Origin: Longimicrobiales bacterium
Lineage (GTDB): Bacteria; Gemmatimonadota; Gemmatimonadetes; Longimicrobiales; Gaopeijiaceae
Length of the DNA: 41,084 nt
Assembly: GCA_028822645.1 (NCBI GenBank)
Contig: JAPKDG010000016.1
Location: forward strand, 1 to 41,084
Direction of reading: 5' to 3'
A program made the position numbers and the translations under genes. How positions within the stretch are numbered: the stretch's first letter is position 1; every line of letters begins with the position of its first letter. Shown here in pieces: positions 1 to 8,685 of the stretch. The notes under the pieces are model-generated. The model was not told the origin of the DNA. It did not search any database and worked only from the letters and a program-made list of their open reading frames with translations.

Positions 1-546
1 CACATAGTCCGACAAGGGGAAACTGTAGCCGGAGCTATCCTCGAACGTATTACCCGGATCCAAGAAAATGAAAAAAACACCAGTTCGACACATCGAGTTT
101 TGTCGTGGAACCTAAAAATGCTCGATATAGCTGGCATGTTGGATACTCTCCATAAGCACCACATAGAGCTTGTTGTTCCTCATGACCTCCACGATGGTAC
201 ATGCAGAGCTGAAGCTTCCAGTATATCTATAGGAATAACAGGGGTAGAAGCAGCGATGGCAAGCACGGCAACCGTAGCCTTAAGCAATGGTCCGGGAATG
301 AACCGGGTAGCCAGCCTTTTACCACTTCACCACATCCTCTTAATCCCACAAGACCGAATATATCCAAATGTCGAGGCGTGGTTCGGGGAATTAAAAAAAG
401 AGAATAAAATTGAACAGATCTTATGTGAAAACTCTCAACTGTCACTGGTGACGGGACCTAGCAAGTCTGCAGATATAGAGCTCACACTTACCCTAGGAGT
501 TCATGGGCCTAGAACAGTACATGCGATCATTTACAAAAACTCTTAG
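1..546 (+). CDS. lutC: LutC/YkgG-family (LUD domain) protein, 5' end cut by window
   Basis: The reading frame is open from base 1, so the N-terminus lies outside the window; an internal TTG at 100 is not needed as a start. The C-terminal half carries the LUD-domain signature: a TGPSKSADIE stretch followed by LGVHGPRTVHAII, as in LutC, where TGPS.TADIE and GVHGP are the best conserved parts. An earlier ISIGITGVEAAMASTATVAL segment fits the family motif in which a GIT-A-aIA-TGTi pattern is usual. LutC is a subunit of the LutABC lactate-oxidation complex, with the iron-sulfur proteins LutA and LutB usually encoded just upstream; those genes would lie before base 1. I see no other lut gene here, so the lactate role is inferred from family membership. 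Confidence 0.75.
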   Translation, partial: HIVRQGETVAGAILERITRIQENEKNTSSTHRVLSWNLKMLDIAGMLDTLHKHHIELVVPHDLHDGTCRAEASSISIGITGVEAAMASTATVALSNGPGMNRVASLLPLHHILLIPQDRIYPNVEAWFGELKKENKIEQILCENSQLSLVTGPSKSADIELTLTLGVHGPRTVHAIIYKNS

Positions 547-679
547 AGCTACCAACCTACACAAGTTGATATTGCCATTGTATTATCTAGGCTGAGAAAC
601 TAAACCACGGAATACTTGTGATATTAAAAGAACCTTCAAGGAGACGACCCTCCAGTTCTCTCGGTTGCGACTGCATCCG

Positions 680-1588
680 ATGACAAACAAACATGCTGTT
701 AGATTCAGTCAACTAATAGGGATTCTGTTCTTTTCAAACCTGCATTCACAGTCCTTGCCACCTGCAACCGACATTTATGTCGGAGATCTTTCCGTATTCG
801 ATGGGCAGTATTATCTAGAAGGACTGAGTAACATTACAAACCGACCAAATGCCTACGACAACCAACCTTCTTTTACGCCTGATAGTCGCTCCATCCTCTA
901 TACTGCTACTTATGGAAATGACAGTGAAACTCAAACTGAAATACGTAGATATTATTTATCCTCTAAAAGAGGTACACGTATCACCCGTACTGCTGAGAGC
1001 GAGTACTCTGCCAGTCCCATTCCAGGCGACAGAGCTTTGTCCGCTATACGAATTGAAGAAGACTCTACCCAGCGTCTTTGGCGTTTCACAATGGGAGGGA
1101 TGGACCCAGAATTAGTGCTGCCACACATTGCACCCGTCGGTTATCACGCATGGGGAAACTCCGAGAGACTACTGATGTTCATTCTAGGGGATCCGACAAA
1201 ACTTCAAGTGGCCAATATCCTCACAGGAGACTCCGAAATTCTTGCAGAAAATATCGGGCGTTCCTTGAAGAAAATACCTAATCGTGAAGCCTGGAGCTTC
1301 GTTCAAAAAAACGATCAAGGCGGTGGCTGGATCTCTGCCGTCACCATAGAGGAGAATCAAATAGAGCCACTCATTGCAATCCTTGATGAAGAGGGTTTCC
1401 ACGACTGGACTGCTGAAGGTGTTTTATTAAGTAGCTCAGGAAAAGAAATTTACCAGTGGAACCCAGGCCTTGATGAAGGCTGGCGGAAGATAGCCGACCT
1501 TAATTACCTAGGCGGACCAATCACCCGAATATCCGTCAGCCCAGATGGGACCAAGGTGGCAATTGTCATCGGTACAGAGTCTAACTAG
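680..1588 (+). CDS. Exported TolB/WD40-like beta-propeller protein
   Basis: A protein of about 302 residues. From the ATG at 680 a hydrophobic segment (IGILFFSNLHSQS) looks like a cleavable signal peptide. A TTG at 665 in the same frame is the alternative start. An AAGGAG sits at 638-643, rather far from either, so the start is uncertain. The body has repeated blade-like strands with PD40 features, for example QPSFTPDSRSILYTAT near the N-terminus and RISVSPDGTKVAIVIG at the C-terminus, as in TolB-type propellers and the N-terminal domains of S9 peptidases. No hydrolase domain follows, so it is a stand-alone propeller, probably periplasmic and with a binding role. The specific function is not recognised. 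It converges with the molybdenum hydroxylase operon, with only 24 nt between stops. Confidence 0.7.
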   Translation: MTNKHAVRFSQLIGILFFSNLHSQSLPPATDIYVGDLSVFDGQYYLEGLSNITNRPNAYDNQPSFTPDSRSILYTATYGNDSETQTEIRRYYLSSKRGTRITRTAESEYSASPIPGDRALSAIRIEEDSTQRLWRFTMGGMDPELVLPHIAPVGYHAWGNSERLLMFILGDPTKLQVANILTGDSEILAENIGRSLKKIPNREAWSFVQKNDQGGGWISAVTIEENQIEPLIAILDEEGFHDWTAEGVLLSSSGKEIYQWNPGLDEGWRKIADLNYLGGPITRISVSPDGTKVAIVIGTESN

Positions 1589-1612
1589 TCTGATATTCAG
1601 CTGCTATAGTTA

Positions 1613-2602
1613 TTAGCCATCGCGGATAGCACGCTTAACAAGATTTTTCATTAAGGAAACTTTAAAGTGGTTCTTATTTAGCACTTGAGCTCCTGAAACA
1701 GAAATTTCTGCAGCCAGCTCACCCGTTCTCTCATTTTTGGGCAATCCTCTAACAAAGTCTTCGACCTTCCGAAGCCGACGGGGCACACATTGAACACCCC
1801 CACAAGTCACTCGCAGGTCGTCAACCACTCCTCCCTCAACTACAAAAGCCGCAGCAATACTTACAAGGGCAAAGTCCCAACTATTCCTATCCCTGACTTT
1901 TTCAAAGTAGAAAGACTGTTTCGCCCAAGTGTTTGGAATGCGAATTGCTGTCAACAAATCGCCAGGCTCTAATACTGTCATCCTTGTTAAATCTACCGCG
2001 GGATCCATGAAGAAATCTTCGGCTTTGATGATATGCTCACCCTTTGAATTCCTGACAACCATTTCAGCATCCAGAACCACTAGAACCGGACCCGTATCGG
2101 AAGGAGTTACTGCCACACATCGACTGGCACCAAAAAGAGCATGTTCTCTATTCAACGCCTCGGGACCGCTAGCATAACAAGTATTACCTTCAGCTCTATA
2201 GCAATTCAGTCCATAGCGATAGTACCAGCACCTGGTATCTTGACATAGGTTTCCACCCAAGGTTGCAGCATTGCGAATCTGTGGGCTAGCAACTTTACTC
2301 GCCGCCTCAGCCAGCAAGCTGAAGCGTTCGTTGATCAGAGGATGTCGCTCGATTTCAGTCAGGGTAGTCAAAGCTCCAATTTCCAAGATCTCACCTACTT
2401 CGCGAACACCTCTCAATTCTTCAACACCAGCCAGATCAATGATCGCTACCGGAGTTTTACCTCTGTTTTTAAACCAATCCAGACTGTCATAGCCACCAGC
2501 TAGAAGCCAACCATTTTTTCCGAACCGGTCAACTAAAGCCAATGCATTATCCACATCAGTAGGCTGATAAAGCTCAAATCCAGACATAGTATCTTTCAGC
2601 AT
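1613..2602 (-). CDS. FAD-binding subunit of molybdenum hydroxylase, with predicted extra [4Fe-4S] site
   Basis: This is a CoxM/XdhB-type FAD subunit of about 329 residues. The start chosen is the ATG at 2602: a GAGGA that overlaps the stop of the upstream gene precedes it by about 7 nt, and the longer frame to 2668 would overlap that gene. FAD-binding motifs are LLAGGYDSL (about 33-41) and NAATLGGNLC (111-120). The segment after this is enlarged and contains Cys120, Cys125, Cys134, Cys142 and Cys162. Four cysteines with this spacing bind a [4Fe-4S] cluster in the beta subunit of 4-hydroxybenzoyl-CoA reductase and in E. coli PaoB (YagS); ordinary xanthine dehydrogenase FAD subunits lack it. 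It transfers electrons between the FeS subunit and FAD. It is the last gene of the operon, with a 10-nt gap after the molybdenum subunit. Confidence 0.88.
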   Translation of the reverse strand: MLKDTMSGFELYQPTDVDNALALVDRFGKNGWLLAGGYDSLDWFKNRGKTPVAIIDLAGVEELRGVREVGEILEIGALTTLTEIERHPLINERFSLLAEAASKVASPQIRNAATLGGNLCQDTRCWYYRYGLNCYRAEGNTCYASGPEALNREHALFGASRCVAVTPSDTGPVLVVLDAEMVVRNSKGEHIIKAEDFFMDPAVDLTRMTVLEPGDLLTAIRIPNTWAKQSFYFEKVRDRNSWDFALVSIAAAFVVEGGVVDDLRVTCGGVQCVPRRLRKVEDFVRGLPKNERTGELAAEISVSGAQVLNKNHFKVSLMKNLVKRAIRDG

Positions 2603-2612
2603 GGCAGCATCC

Positions 2613-5012
2613 TCACTGAGTATTGACTTGCAGTGGACTATGTGACTGTTCTTGCCCCGCGGCCGCATTTACGATCATATCAGGAACTACCGGGGTCCGA
2701 TTGAAGTAATGCCCTCCCAGCGCATCAGAAATGGCGCATAAAAGTGCGGAGGTTGCACATCCCATTAAAGGCTCTCCGATTCCCTTGGCGCCAACCGGAT
2801 TCTGGGGATCTGGAATATCGACAGCATCCCATCCTAATTCCAAAGGAACATCCAAATAAGATGGGGGTTTTGCTTGATAGAAGCCTACACCTCCAGGGAT
2901 ACCCCACTGACTGTCATAGAAATGACGCTCTGTACAAGCCATCCCAAAACCCATGATCGCGCCACTTTTGACCTGAGCCGCTAAACCTTGGGGATGCAAA
3001 ACTGTACCGCAGTCAGCCACTCCCAGGTAATCCAGTATTCTGATTGCTCCAGTCTCGATGTCCAATTCTATCTTAATGAAGCCTGCCGCCAAAGCTGGAA
3101 CCGTTCCGGTTCGATCTAAATTATCACGAGCGACACCGATCAACCCCGTGCCAGCCAATCCTTCCACTGCCCTGATAGTCATTTCATTTAAATCATCACT
3201 AGCTAACTCTTTCCCACTGTACCGTCCTCCAATCTCAATCGCTTTTACCGCCAAGTCTCCATAACTCATACTAAGGTTTGAATCACCCTTGTTCACAACC
3301 GTTTCGTTCTCAATATCATAATCTTCCCATGAGCCGCCTAAACTTATGGACGCTAGCTCTTTTAGTTTTTGCAGGGCATCCATGGCCGCTACATAGTTGG
3401 TTCGAGTCATGGTGAAAGAAGTATTGCTCCCAAATTGCCCGTTATTCCAAGGGAGATGCTTACTAGAGTCCCCACGAACTATTTCACAATTCTCCCAGCG
3501 ATAACCCAAAATTTCAGCCGCAACTCTGGAAGTCGCAGCGTATGAATAAGTGCCGAGGTTACCTACCCCAGTATGTATATGCAGCTTCCCATCTGTCGAG
3601 ATTCTCACCAATCCATCAAATCCACTGGATCCAGCAGAGTGAAAAGCCTGCCCAACCCCGACTCCAATTACCTTTGAACCCTTTCGCGATCCGCTTTCTG
3701 ATTTCTTTTCGTTCCATCCAAATTTTTTTGCACCCTTATCTAAGGCTTCCCTCAGGTGAGCGCTGGTAACTGGATTGCGACTCCCTCCATAAAGAGATCT
3801 ACTGTCGGGTGCATTGAGCCGTCTAATCTTCACCCCATCAATGCCAAGTCTCTTGGCAGCCTTGTCAATCAATGGCTCAACTGCCGCCGCTATTTGGTTT
3901 TGCCCAGGACCCCTTTGAGCACCCCTTGGAGGAGTGTTAGTCAGAATCGAGATGCCACGATATCGCATAGCCATAGGTGTGTATACCAAAGACACAGCAT
4001 CTGCCGCGCTGCCCATATCTCCAAAACCAGTGTTAGGTCCATTTTCCTGAACAATATATAGATCGACAGCAGTGATTCGTCCGTCATCGCGAAAGCCCAG
4101 TTTTATCCTTCCCTGAAAACCGATCCGTGCAGACCCCAAAAAATACTCTTCTGCTCTGGAGATTCTCATCAAAACTGGCCTACTAGTCTTCTTAGACAGA
4201 AGAGCAGGGATAGCCATTAGCGGATAAGCACCTCCTTTGCTTCCAAACCCACCGCCACAATATTGACTTATGTAAACCAAATCTTCTGGTTCAATGCCAA
4301 TATATCTAGCCAAACCAGGGACTACTATAGCTTGACTCTGAGTTGATCCATAAATATGGCATTTCCCGTTTTGCCAAAAGGCCATAGCCGACCGGGGTTC
4401 CATAGAATGATGAGCATTGCTGGCTGTAACAAAACTCTCATCTAAGATTAAAGAAGCATCTTCAAAACCTCTTTCTAACTCACCATAAGACCACTCCACA
4501 CCCGGCTCACCCATCGGCAACTCTCCAGCGACCTCAAGGAAATCCTCTTCCTTCCATTTAATCTCTTTAACCCCCTCGCCACGTACTATAGTGTTGCCAT
4601 CCACCCTTGCATTTGGCCCTTCAGGCCTTAAACTCTCCAGTGGATCCAAGCAGAAAGGTAAAGGCACTAATTCTATCTTTATACGATCAATAGCATCTTG
4701 TGCAATTTTTTCACTAACTGCTGCCACAGCAAGTATCGGCTCACCAACAAAATGTGGTTCGTTTGTTAATATATTGTCTGAAGGTCCAGGGGTTTGAGAA
4801 ACTTCATCAGCAGTCAAAACAGAAACGACACCTTCCATACTGAGAGCTTCAGAGTAATCTAAAGACTTTACCCGAGCATGAGGTATCGGACTTTTCAGGA
4901 GTCTACAGAAAAGCATTCCATCCATCCGGATGTCTTCCGCGTACTTTGCCCGACCCGTCACCTTACTATGAATGTCACTCGGTATGAAATCTCTACCAAT
5001 TATTTTAGCCAC
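2613..5012 (-). CDS. Molybdopterin-binding catalytic subunit of molybdenum hydroxylase
   Basis: A 799-residue protein of the xanthine dehydrogenase/aldehyde oxidase large-subunit family. Motifs in order: the N-terminal GRDFIPSDIHSKVTGRAKYAEDI; QYCGGGFGSKGG (molybdopterin contact); PPRGAQRGPGQNQ followed by EPLIDKAAKRLG; and GAKGIGEP near the C-terminus, whose Glu (about 747) is the family's catalytic base. The start is a GTG at 5012 with AGGAG 9 nt upstream, and it overlaps the preceding FeS gene by 8 nt (GTGGCTAA), which indicates translational coupling. It has no signal of its own, as is normal for a partner carried through the Tat pathway by its FeS subunit. The substrate cannot be told from sequence: aldehydes (as for PaoABC), N-heterocycles and aromatic compounds are all possible. 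Confidence 0.92.
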   Translation of the reverse strand: MAKIIGRDFIPSDIHSKVTGRAKYAEDIRMDGMLFCRLLKSPIPHARVKSLDYSEALSMEGVVSVLTADEVSQTPGPSDNILTNEPHFVGEPILAVAAVSEKIAQDAIDRIKIELVPLPFCLDPLESLRPEGPNARVDGNTIVRGEGVKEIKWKEEDFLEVAGELPMGEPGVEWSYGELERGFEDASLILDESFVTASNAHHSMEPRSAMAFWQNGKCHIYGSTQSQAIVVPGLARYIGIEPEDLVYISQYCGGGFGSKGGAYPLMAIPALLSKKTSRPVLMRISRAEEYFLGSARIGFQGRIKLGFRDDGRITAVDLYIVQENGPNTGFGDMGSAADAVSLVYTPMAMRYRGISILTNTPPRGAQRGPGQNQIAAAVEPLIDKAAKRLGIDGVKIRRLNAPDSRSLYGGSRNPVTSAHLREALDKGAKKFGWNEKKSESGSRKGSKVIGVGVGQAFHSAGSSGFDGLVRISTDGKLHIHTGVGNLGTYSYAATSRVAAEILGYRWENCEIVRGDSSKHLPWNNGQFGSNTSFTMTRTNYVAAMDALQKLKELASISLGGSWEDYDIENETVVNKGDSNLSMSYGDLAVKAIEIGGRYSGKELASDDLNEMTIRAVEGLAGTGLIGVARDNLDRTGTVPALAAGFIKIELDIETGAIRILDYLGVADCGTVLHPQGLAAQVKSGAIMGFGMACTERHFYDSQWGIPGGVGFYQAKPPSYLDVPLELGWDAVDIPDPQNPVGAKGIGEPLMGCATSALLCAISDALGGHYFNRTPVVPDMIVNAAAGQEQSHSPLQVNTQ

Positions 5013-5700
5013 GGTTTATCTCCTGGGCTGCCGACATAACTCCGTTCAAGTAATGGTCATAGGCCCCACAACGACATAGATTTCCAGACAAAGCTATCCT
5101 AACCTCTTCCCGAGTAGGATTTGAATTTTTCTTAAGTAAGGCTACTGCTGACATCACCTGTCCAGGAGTACAAAAACCGCACTGTGGCGCTAGTTCCCTT
5201 ACGAAAGCAGATTGGACGGGATGTAATTCGCCTTCGGAATTCTCCAGCCCTTCCACCGTCGTGACTTCGCGGTTACGAACTCTATGCGTCAAAGTTGAAC
5301 AAGCGTAATGATCAACATCGTCAATCAATACGGTGCAAGCGCCACACTCGCCACGGTCACAGCCAAGCTTCGTGCCAGTAAGTCCCAGTTTATAGCGAAG
5401 AGTCATTACCAACGTTTCATTGGGAAGGACATCTACTCTGCGAACCTGACCATTGACATTCAAAGAAACCAATCTTTCAACAGACCCTAGAGAAGAAGTA
5501 GGACGAACCTGACCACTGGCCATATAGGGGATTCCAGCTATCGCAATTCCAGAAGCTATGACCCCTTTGATGAAGTCTCTACGAGAGTATCTCTCATTTA
5601 GGAAAGGCACAGTGGAAGAGTCACAGAAATCAATATTTTCTAGCGAACAATTCTGCTGTGATTCATGGAGATCGTACCTTCTAAAATTTCCTTTTGCCAT
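5005..5700 (-). CDS. Tat-exported [2Fe-2S] subunit of molybdenum hydroxylase
   Basis: A 231-residue subunit. A twin-arginine signal YSRRDFIKG at residues 38-46 is followed by a hydrophobic stretch (VIASGIAIAGIPYMASG), after an unusually long polar N-terminus. The plant-type ferredoxin cluster uses Cys114, Cys119, Cys122 and Cys134 (GCDRGECGAC...C). The second cluster uses Cys174, Cys177, Cys209 and Cys211 (CGFC and CRC). Both patterns are standard for CoxS/XdhC-type small subunits. The Tat signal matches E. coli PaoA (YagT) and predicts a periplasmic enzyme. The gene begins 43 nt after the dioxygenase gene and overlaps the catalytic subunit by 8 nt. Its electron acceptor is unknown; a periplasmic cytochrome is one possibility. 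Confidence 0.92.
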   Translation of the reverse strand: MAKGNFRRYDLHESQQNCSLENIDFCDSSTVPFLNERYSRRDFIKGVIASGIAIAGIPYMASGQVRPTSSLGSVERLVSLNVNGQVRRVDVLPNETLVMTLRYKLGLTGTKLGCDRGECGACTVLIDDVDHYACSTLTHRVRNREVTTVEGLENSEGELHPVQSAFVRELAPQCGFCTPGQVMSAVALLKKNSNPTREEVRIALSGNLCRCGAYDHYLNGVMSAAQEINRG

Positions 5701-5743
5701 AGTATCCTATATTCCTGCGTACCTTGAAAGCGGACTCAATGAT

Positions 5744-6580
5744 TTAAAATGGCCTATCACCTTTCACTGTTACCCTATAACCCGAACGTACTTCCGGCCA
5801 GTAGTCCCACATAGCCAAATGCTGCGTACACCTATTGTCCCAGAAAGCAATCGAATCTTTTTCCCAGCGAAAACGACACTGAAATTCGGGCTTCTTTAGA
5901 TGTTCAAATAAGAATCTGAGAACCAAATCACTTTCAGATTTTTCTAGCCCTACAATATGAGTAGTAAAAATTTCATTCACGAAAATCCCTCGTTTCCCTG
6001 TCTCTGGATGGGTACGTACCACAGGGTGTTCTGCCTTCGGATATCCTTCCCCTGCATCCTTTCGACCTATCTTACGATTTACACTTGTATAATAAGGAGC
6101 GCCATCGTGAACAGCCCTAAGTCCACTCAAGAATTCTCTCATTAGCTCTGATAATCCATCGTAAGCCGCATACATACTTGAGAATAGGGTGTCTCCGCCA
6201 TACCGTGGCACTTGAAACATCCTAAGAATTGATCCCATCGGTGGTTCATCGGTACAAGATACGTCAGAATGCCAGCGTTCTCCTGCGATTCTCTTAGAAG
6301 ATTCATCAGCGTGTATGATCATCACTTCAGGGTGCCCATCAAGACCAGGATCGTTTGGATGAGTCACCAGTTCTCCGAAAAGCTCCCCTAGGTCTTTTTG
6401 AGCGTCTACGGTGATATCTTGATTCCGAAAAAACACTACCTGATAGCGATGTAATACTTCCTTTATAAGTTCGAAATTAGTTCCGCTGGAATTTCCACCG
6501 AGATCCATATTTTTGATCTCCGCACCTATGACAGGCGTCAGTGGCTGGACAATAACTTCCGAATGATTTTTTTCACCCAT
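5744..6580 (-). CDS. TauD/TfdA-family Fe(II)/2-oxoglutarate dioxygenase
   Basis: A 278-residue protein of normal length for the family. Iron ligands are visible as WHSDVS (His104, Asp106) and the distal His254 in NRCTQHLAMWDYWPE. The 2-oxoglutarate-binding arginines lie in RSGYRVTVKG (about 265-269). VVFFRNQDIT near residue 48 is the common N-terminal family motif. The family hydroxylates taurine, other sulfonates, phenoxyacetates, sulfate esters and similar compounds; the substrate here is not predictable. There is no signal peptide, so it is cytoplasmic. The gene begins 2 nt after the stop of the M28 peptidase gene, with an AAGG ribosome-binding site inside that gene's end, so the two are translationally linked. 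The molybdenum hydroxylase genes follow in the same direction. Confidence 0.9.
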   Translation of the reverse strand: MGEKNHSEVIVQPLTPVIGAEIKNMDLGGNSSGTNFELIKEVLHRYQVVFFRNQDITVDAQKDLGELFGELVTHPNDPGLDGHPEVMIIHADESSKRIAGERWHSDVSCTDEPPMGSILRMFQVPRYGGDTLFSSMYAAYDGLSELMREFLSGLRAVHDGAPYYTSVNRKIGRKDAGEGYPKAEHPVVRTHPETGKRGIFVNEIFTTHIVGLEKSESDLVLRFLFEHLKKPEFQCRFRWEKDSIAFWDNRCTQHLAMWDYWPEVRSGYRVTVKGDRPF

Positions 6581-6582
6581 AT

Positions 6583-8283
6583 CTATGAGCCTTGACTCAG
6601 CAAGAAATTGTTTCTCTCAGTAAGACTAAAAATGGGCCGTTCCTTTCCATTCGCAATTTGCCAGCTAATCTGATGTACCAATTTCACGATTCTTTCCATT
6701 TTCTCATACTCTATCAGCTCCGGAATATCGTTAGTTGTATGATAGTCGGGATGTAGCCCAGTATGGAACCATAATGCTGGCACTCCTACCTGAAGGAAAG
6801 GCCAGTGGTCACTCCGTCGCAACAAATTGGAACGGTTGTTGTCATACCTAAATTTAAGGTCCAGCCCATAGCTTTGATTTGCAATTTCAACCTGTTCTTT
6901 CATGTCCGCACTATAAGTTTGGCCTAAAATATTTATTGCATTTTTATTCGACTCACTGGACTGCACACTTAAACCCCTAAACCGTCCTGGGTTTGCAGAC
7001 TCTGGTTCTGGTACTTCCTCATTCCTTCCAATCATATCCATATTGAGGACAGCCACTACTTTGCTAAGAGGGACCAATGGATTTTCAGCATATTGCCAAG
7101 CACCTAGTAGGCCTCGTTCCTCAGCATCCCAAGCTGCAAACAGGACGCTCCTTTGGGGATTCATACTGTTTTCCCTAGCAGTCGAATAAGCTTCTGCAAT
7201 TTCTAGAAGAGCTACGGTCCCTGAGCCATCGTCGTCAGCACCGTTAAAGACTTCTTCTCCATCGGAACCATTGTGGTCATGATGAGCTGTAATGAGAACG
7301 ACCTCGGTAGCTAATTCCGGGTCACTTCCTCTAATCAAACCTAGAATGTTCCTTGCAGGCACCAAATGTCTATCAACCGCTGTCTGGAGCGACACTACAA
7401 ATCCTGGAATCTTGATTGCTCCCAAGCCAAAGGGATTCTCGGATGCCAGAGCCAGTTCTTGCAAGGTGGATCCAGAGCTGCTCACTAATTTTTCCGCCAT
7501 TTGAACGGAAATCCTAACTGCTGGAATATAGATCTGGTCAGTCCATTTTTCCAACGAGAAACGCTCGATACGTCGTTCATCTTTAGGCCAATAATTTCGA
7601 GAAGTGCGGTCAAAATCTTCTACAGATAGCTTGCTGTGAACATCTCCCACAAAAAGGATTCCGACAGCCCCCCTTTGCTGTGCATTAAGGGCTTTCCTCC
7701 AGCCTGTCGAGGCATTCGAAGTAACTACCCCATCAAATTTACTAGATGGGTCTTCTACTCCTGGTTCTCTTTCAAGCACCATGACCACTTTCCCTGCCAC
7801 AGAACCCTGAGCGTAGTCATCATACTCTATTCGCGGATCAACAATGCCAAACCCCGCAAACATCAACTCTCCTCGAACGTCACCAGTTCCACTAAAGTTT
7901 AGTGGATAGAATTCTCCTCCTATTCCTGAAGAAACGGGAGGAGAACTCCCATCCCGAAACGAAAATACATTGTCGCCACCACCTAAAGTAAAGCGAACTA
8001 AGTTGAAAGACTGATAGAAAGAACCTGCATCCCCAGCAGGTTCTAAACCTAAACTGTCGAACCTGGCAGCTATGAATTCCGCGGCCCTTTCAACCCCTGG
8101 AGTGCCGACTAGCCTACCGTCCATAGAGTCGCCTGACAAAAAATGGAGGTCAACACTTAACTCGTCTGCAGTGATCGAATTGTTAAGAGGAGCACTGTCA
8201 GACGAGCCAACGCAACCACTCATCAGTGCGAACACTAGAGTAAACCTTCTCCACACCATCCAGTCCCTTCCTATTCTCATCAT
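6583..8283 (-). CDS. Exported M28-family zinc aminopeptidase with PA domain
   Basis: A 566-residue protein. The N-terminus has two arginines before a hydrophobic run that ends in LMSGC (Cys24), a lipobox-like sequence with Met at -3, so it is probably a lipoprotein. The inserted domain with GEFYPLNFSGTGDVRGELMFAGFGI and AGKVVMVLEREPG fits a protease-associated (PA) domain. The M28 zinc ligands are all present: ITAHHDHNG, NGADDDGSGTVALLE, WDAEERGLLG (catalytic Glu pair), LNMDMIGR and a C-terminal His in HPDYHTTNDI. It should remove amino acids from peptides outside the cytoplasm. The start has a good ribosome-binding site (AGGAAAGAAG). This is the first gene of the operon that continues with the dioxygenase and the molybdenum hydroxylase, an unexpected pairing. 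Confidence 0.92.
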   Translation of the reverse strand: MMRIGRDWMVWRRFTLVFALMSGCVGSSDSAPLNNSITADELSVDLHFLSGDSMDGRLVGTPGVERAAEFIAARFDSLGLEPAGDAGSFYQSFNLVRFTLGGGDNVFSFRDGSSPPVSSGIGGEFYPLNFSGTGDVRGELMFAGFGIVDPRIEYDDYAQGSVAGKVVMVLEREPGVEDPSSKFDGVVTSNASTGWRKALNAQQRGAVGILFVGDVHSKLSVEDFDRTSRNYWPKDERRIERFSLEKWTDQIYIPAVRISVQMAEKLVSSSGSTLQELALASENPFGLGAIKIPGFVVSLQTAVDRHLVPARNILGLIRGSDPELATEVVLITAHHDHNGSDGEEVFNGADDDGSGTVALLEIAEAYSTARENSMNPQRSVLFAAWDAEERGLLGAWQYAENPLVPLSKVVAVLNMDMIGRNEEVPEPESANPGRFRGLSVQSSESNKNAINILGQTYSADMKEQVEIANQSYGLDLKFRYDNNRSNLLRRSDHWPFLQVGVPALWFHTGLHPDYHTTNDIPELIEYEKMERIVKLVHQISWQIANGKERPIFSLTERNNFLLSQGS

Positions 8284-8651
8284 CTTCTTTCCTATCTAAA
8301 AGGTCCAGTAATAACTTAAAGACTATAGTAAGCCCTAGGTTGAGGGGCGTCCATGAACCCAAAAAGAGACCAAATGCTCAAGCATATTCTTCGCCGATCA
8401 CATTTATCCAAAAAAGATGTTCCACAAGATTCGATGCTACCTAAAATAGCCTCCGTAGCTACTTTGTAGATTGTTACGCTAGGTATATAGGCATCTGCAC
8501 CTAAGGTTCAACCTACGACGTAAATAAAGAAAGAATTCCTGAAGACTTGACTCCTGTAGTGATTAACCTCCATTTTATACGACTAGTTTATTGAACTGTT
8601 TATAACGATCAGTAAGCTAGAACCAGTTATCAAGTGTTACAACGCATTGAT
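8284..8651 (+). other. Non-coding stretch between divergent M28 and cold-shock genes
   Basis: About 370 nt without a convincing coding region on either strand. It must contain the promoter of the M28 operon (leftward) and probably that of the first cold-shock gene (rightward). A group of short complementary pieces lies at 8480-8515: TAGGT at 8480-8484, ACCTA at 8499-8503 and the near-palindrome AGGTTcAACCT at 8504-8514. I could not identify convincing -35/-10 pairs. An intrinsic-terminator-like hairpin on the + strand follows at 8652, although no + strand gene precedes it, so a short transcript may originate here. Confidence 0.4.
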
Positions 8652-8685
8652 ACGGGGGCCTGTACGGACGGCTGCCCGTTTTTTT
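8652..8685 (+). terminator. Intrinsic terminator or attenuator before the first cold-shock gene
   Basis: The ACGGG arm at 8652-8656 pairs with CCCGT at 8675-8679, and GCC at 8658-8660 pairs with GGC at 8670-8672. One wobble pair and one bulged base lie between, and the loop is 9 nt. A run of seven T at 8679-8685 follows directly. This is a standard rho-independent terminator shape for rightward transcription. No + strand gene lies upstream, so it may end a small RNA or act as an attenuator in the leader of the cold-shock gene. Confidence 0.65.

Noticed and set aside
5558-5899. Open frame of 113 codons on the plus strand across the dioxygenase/FeS junction
   Set aside because: It overlaps two genes with clear motifs on the opposite strand and has no recognisable domain.
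8480-8515. GGTTCAA sequence suggesting a tRNA T-arm
   Set aside because: The flanking bases form AGGTTcAACCT with no 7-nt loop, and no acceptor or anticodon stem can be drawn.
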